From Gammaproteobacteria bacterium (GTDB lineage: Bacteria; Pseudomonadota; Gammaproteobacteria; JAURND01): DNA of 52,837 bases. The notes beneath the pieces are model-generated. The model was not told the DNA's origin. It was given only the letters and a program-made list of their open reading frames with translations, and made no database searches. Where the stretch lies: assembly GCA_035546635.1 (NCBI GenBank), contig DASZWJ010000026.1, forward strand, positions 1 through 52,837, read 5' to 3'. Below are positions 52,676 through 52,837 of this stretch, piece by piece. A program made the position numbers and the translations under genes. How positions within the stretch are numbered: position 1 is the stretch's first letter; each line of letters begins with the position of its first letter.

Positions 52676-52725
52676 CCTTCTCCCGTCTGTGACCGAAGAG
52701 AATCCCCTTGTGGGATGGGAGAAGG
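52676..52725. repeat. Palindromic repeat, long variant, upstream of gap
   Basis: CCTTCTCCC (52676-52684) pairs with GGGAGAAGG (52717-52725) around a centre CGTCTGTGACCGAAG then AATCCCCTTGTGGGATG, the inverse of the centre at 43351-43408. It lies in the gap leader, 65 bp from the start. Confidence 0.8.
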
Positions 52726-52837
52726 TGCCCGATAGGGCGGATGAGGGGTAAGCTTTCAGTAGCTGTCAACTTAAAGTCAACCACAAATTTTAGATAAAAA
52801 AATATAAATTCCTTTTACAAACTTGTTCTTTTTACCT

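Noticed and set aside
1..52837. CRISPR array
   Set aside because: Repeats found are dispersed palindromes, with no regular spacers or cas genes.

Overview
The window is chromosomal DNA from a gammaproteobacterium, most likely a member of the Legionellales (Coxiella, Aquicella or Rickettsiella-like relatives). This rests on the mix of families: a Com1/DsbA-like thiol oxidase, a CBU_0592-type membrane protein, an LbtU-like outer-membrane porin, leucine-rich-repeat and Sel1-repeat proteins with no export signal, and proteobacterial-type housekeeping proteins (RpoH with its RpoH box, TrmL, RsmE, QueF, IspB, class II PyrC). Taxonomy is an inference; no rRNA or tRNA gene was recognised.

Layout. 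0-5 kb: an unknown Rossmann-like protein, a large Pls-type (poly-lysine-synthetase-like) peptide synthetase whose adenylation domain has an internal deletion, and a GIY-YIG nuclease gene framed by 31-bp inverted repeats. 5-9.5 kb: divergent MocR regulator and FMN split-barrel protein, a collapsed AAA/DUF4143 ATPase, a BON protein, a receiver-less winged-helix regulator and an orphan HicB. 9.5-13 kb: LRR and Sel1/TPR genes, the best effector candidates. 13-19.3 kb: MFS transporter, radical SAM protein, a 34-bp-stem hairpin, a second GIY-YIG protein, threonine dehydratase-like enzyme, DUF1622 protein, methyltransferase and a broken Fic gene. 19.7-31.5 kb: core genes (rpmB-rpmG, DsbA-like, queF, porin, pyrC, peroxiredoxin, sodB, prlC, rpiA, dienelactone hydrolase). 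31.5-41 kb: phosphohexomutase, NodB-like deacetylase coupled to a formyltransferase, rpoH, trmL, yheV, rsmE, LysE, heptosyltransferase-like and methyltransferase genes; several fit cell-surface glycan synthesis. 41-45 kb: ispB, PepSY protein and the RNA-repair pair archease-rtcB. 45-52.8 kb: a toxin-antitoxin remnant fused into one frame, epmA and efp (elongation factor P and its lysyl ligase), a 19-residue-repeat periplasmic protein with a structured leader, ftsQ away from a division cluster, and gap-pgk-pyk.

Two themes stand out. First, accessory genes are decaying by internal deletion and frameshift (synthetase, ATPase, Fic, toxin-antitoxin, a gene stump at 34.7 kb) while core genes are intact. 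Second, intergenic spaces are densely seeded with palindromic repeats of at least four families. In several copies a conserved hairpin core is extended by perfectly self-complementary arms whose sequence is unique to that locus. The repeat system, with the GIY-YIG unit, is the feature here most likely to be under-described.
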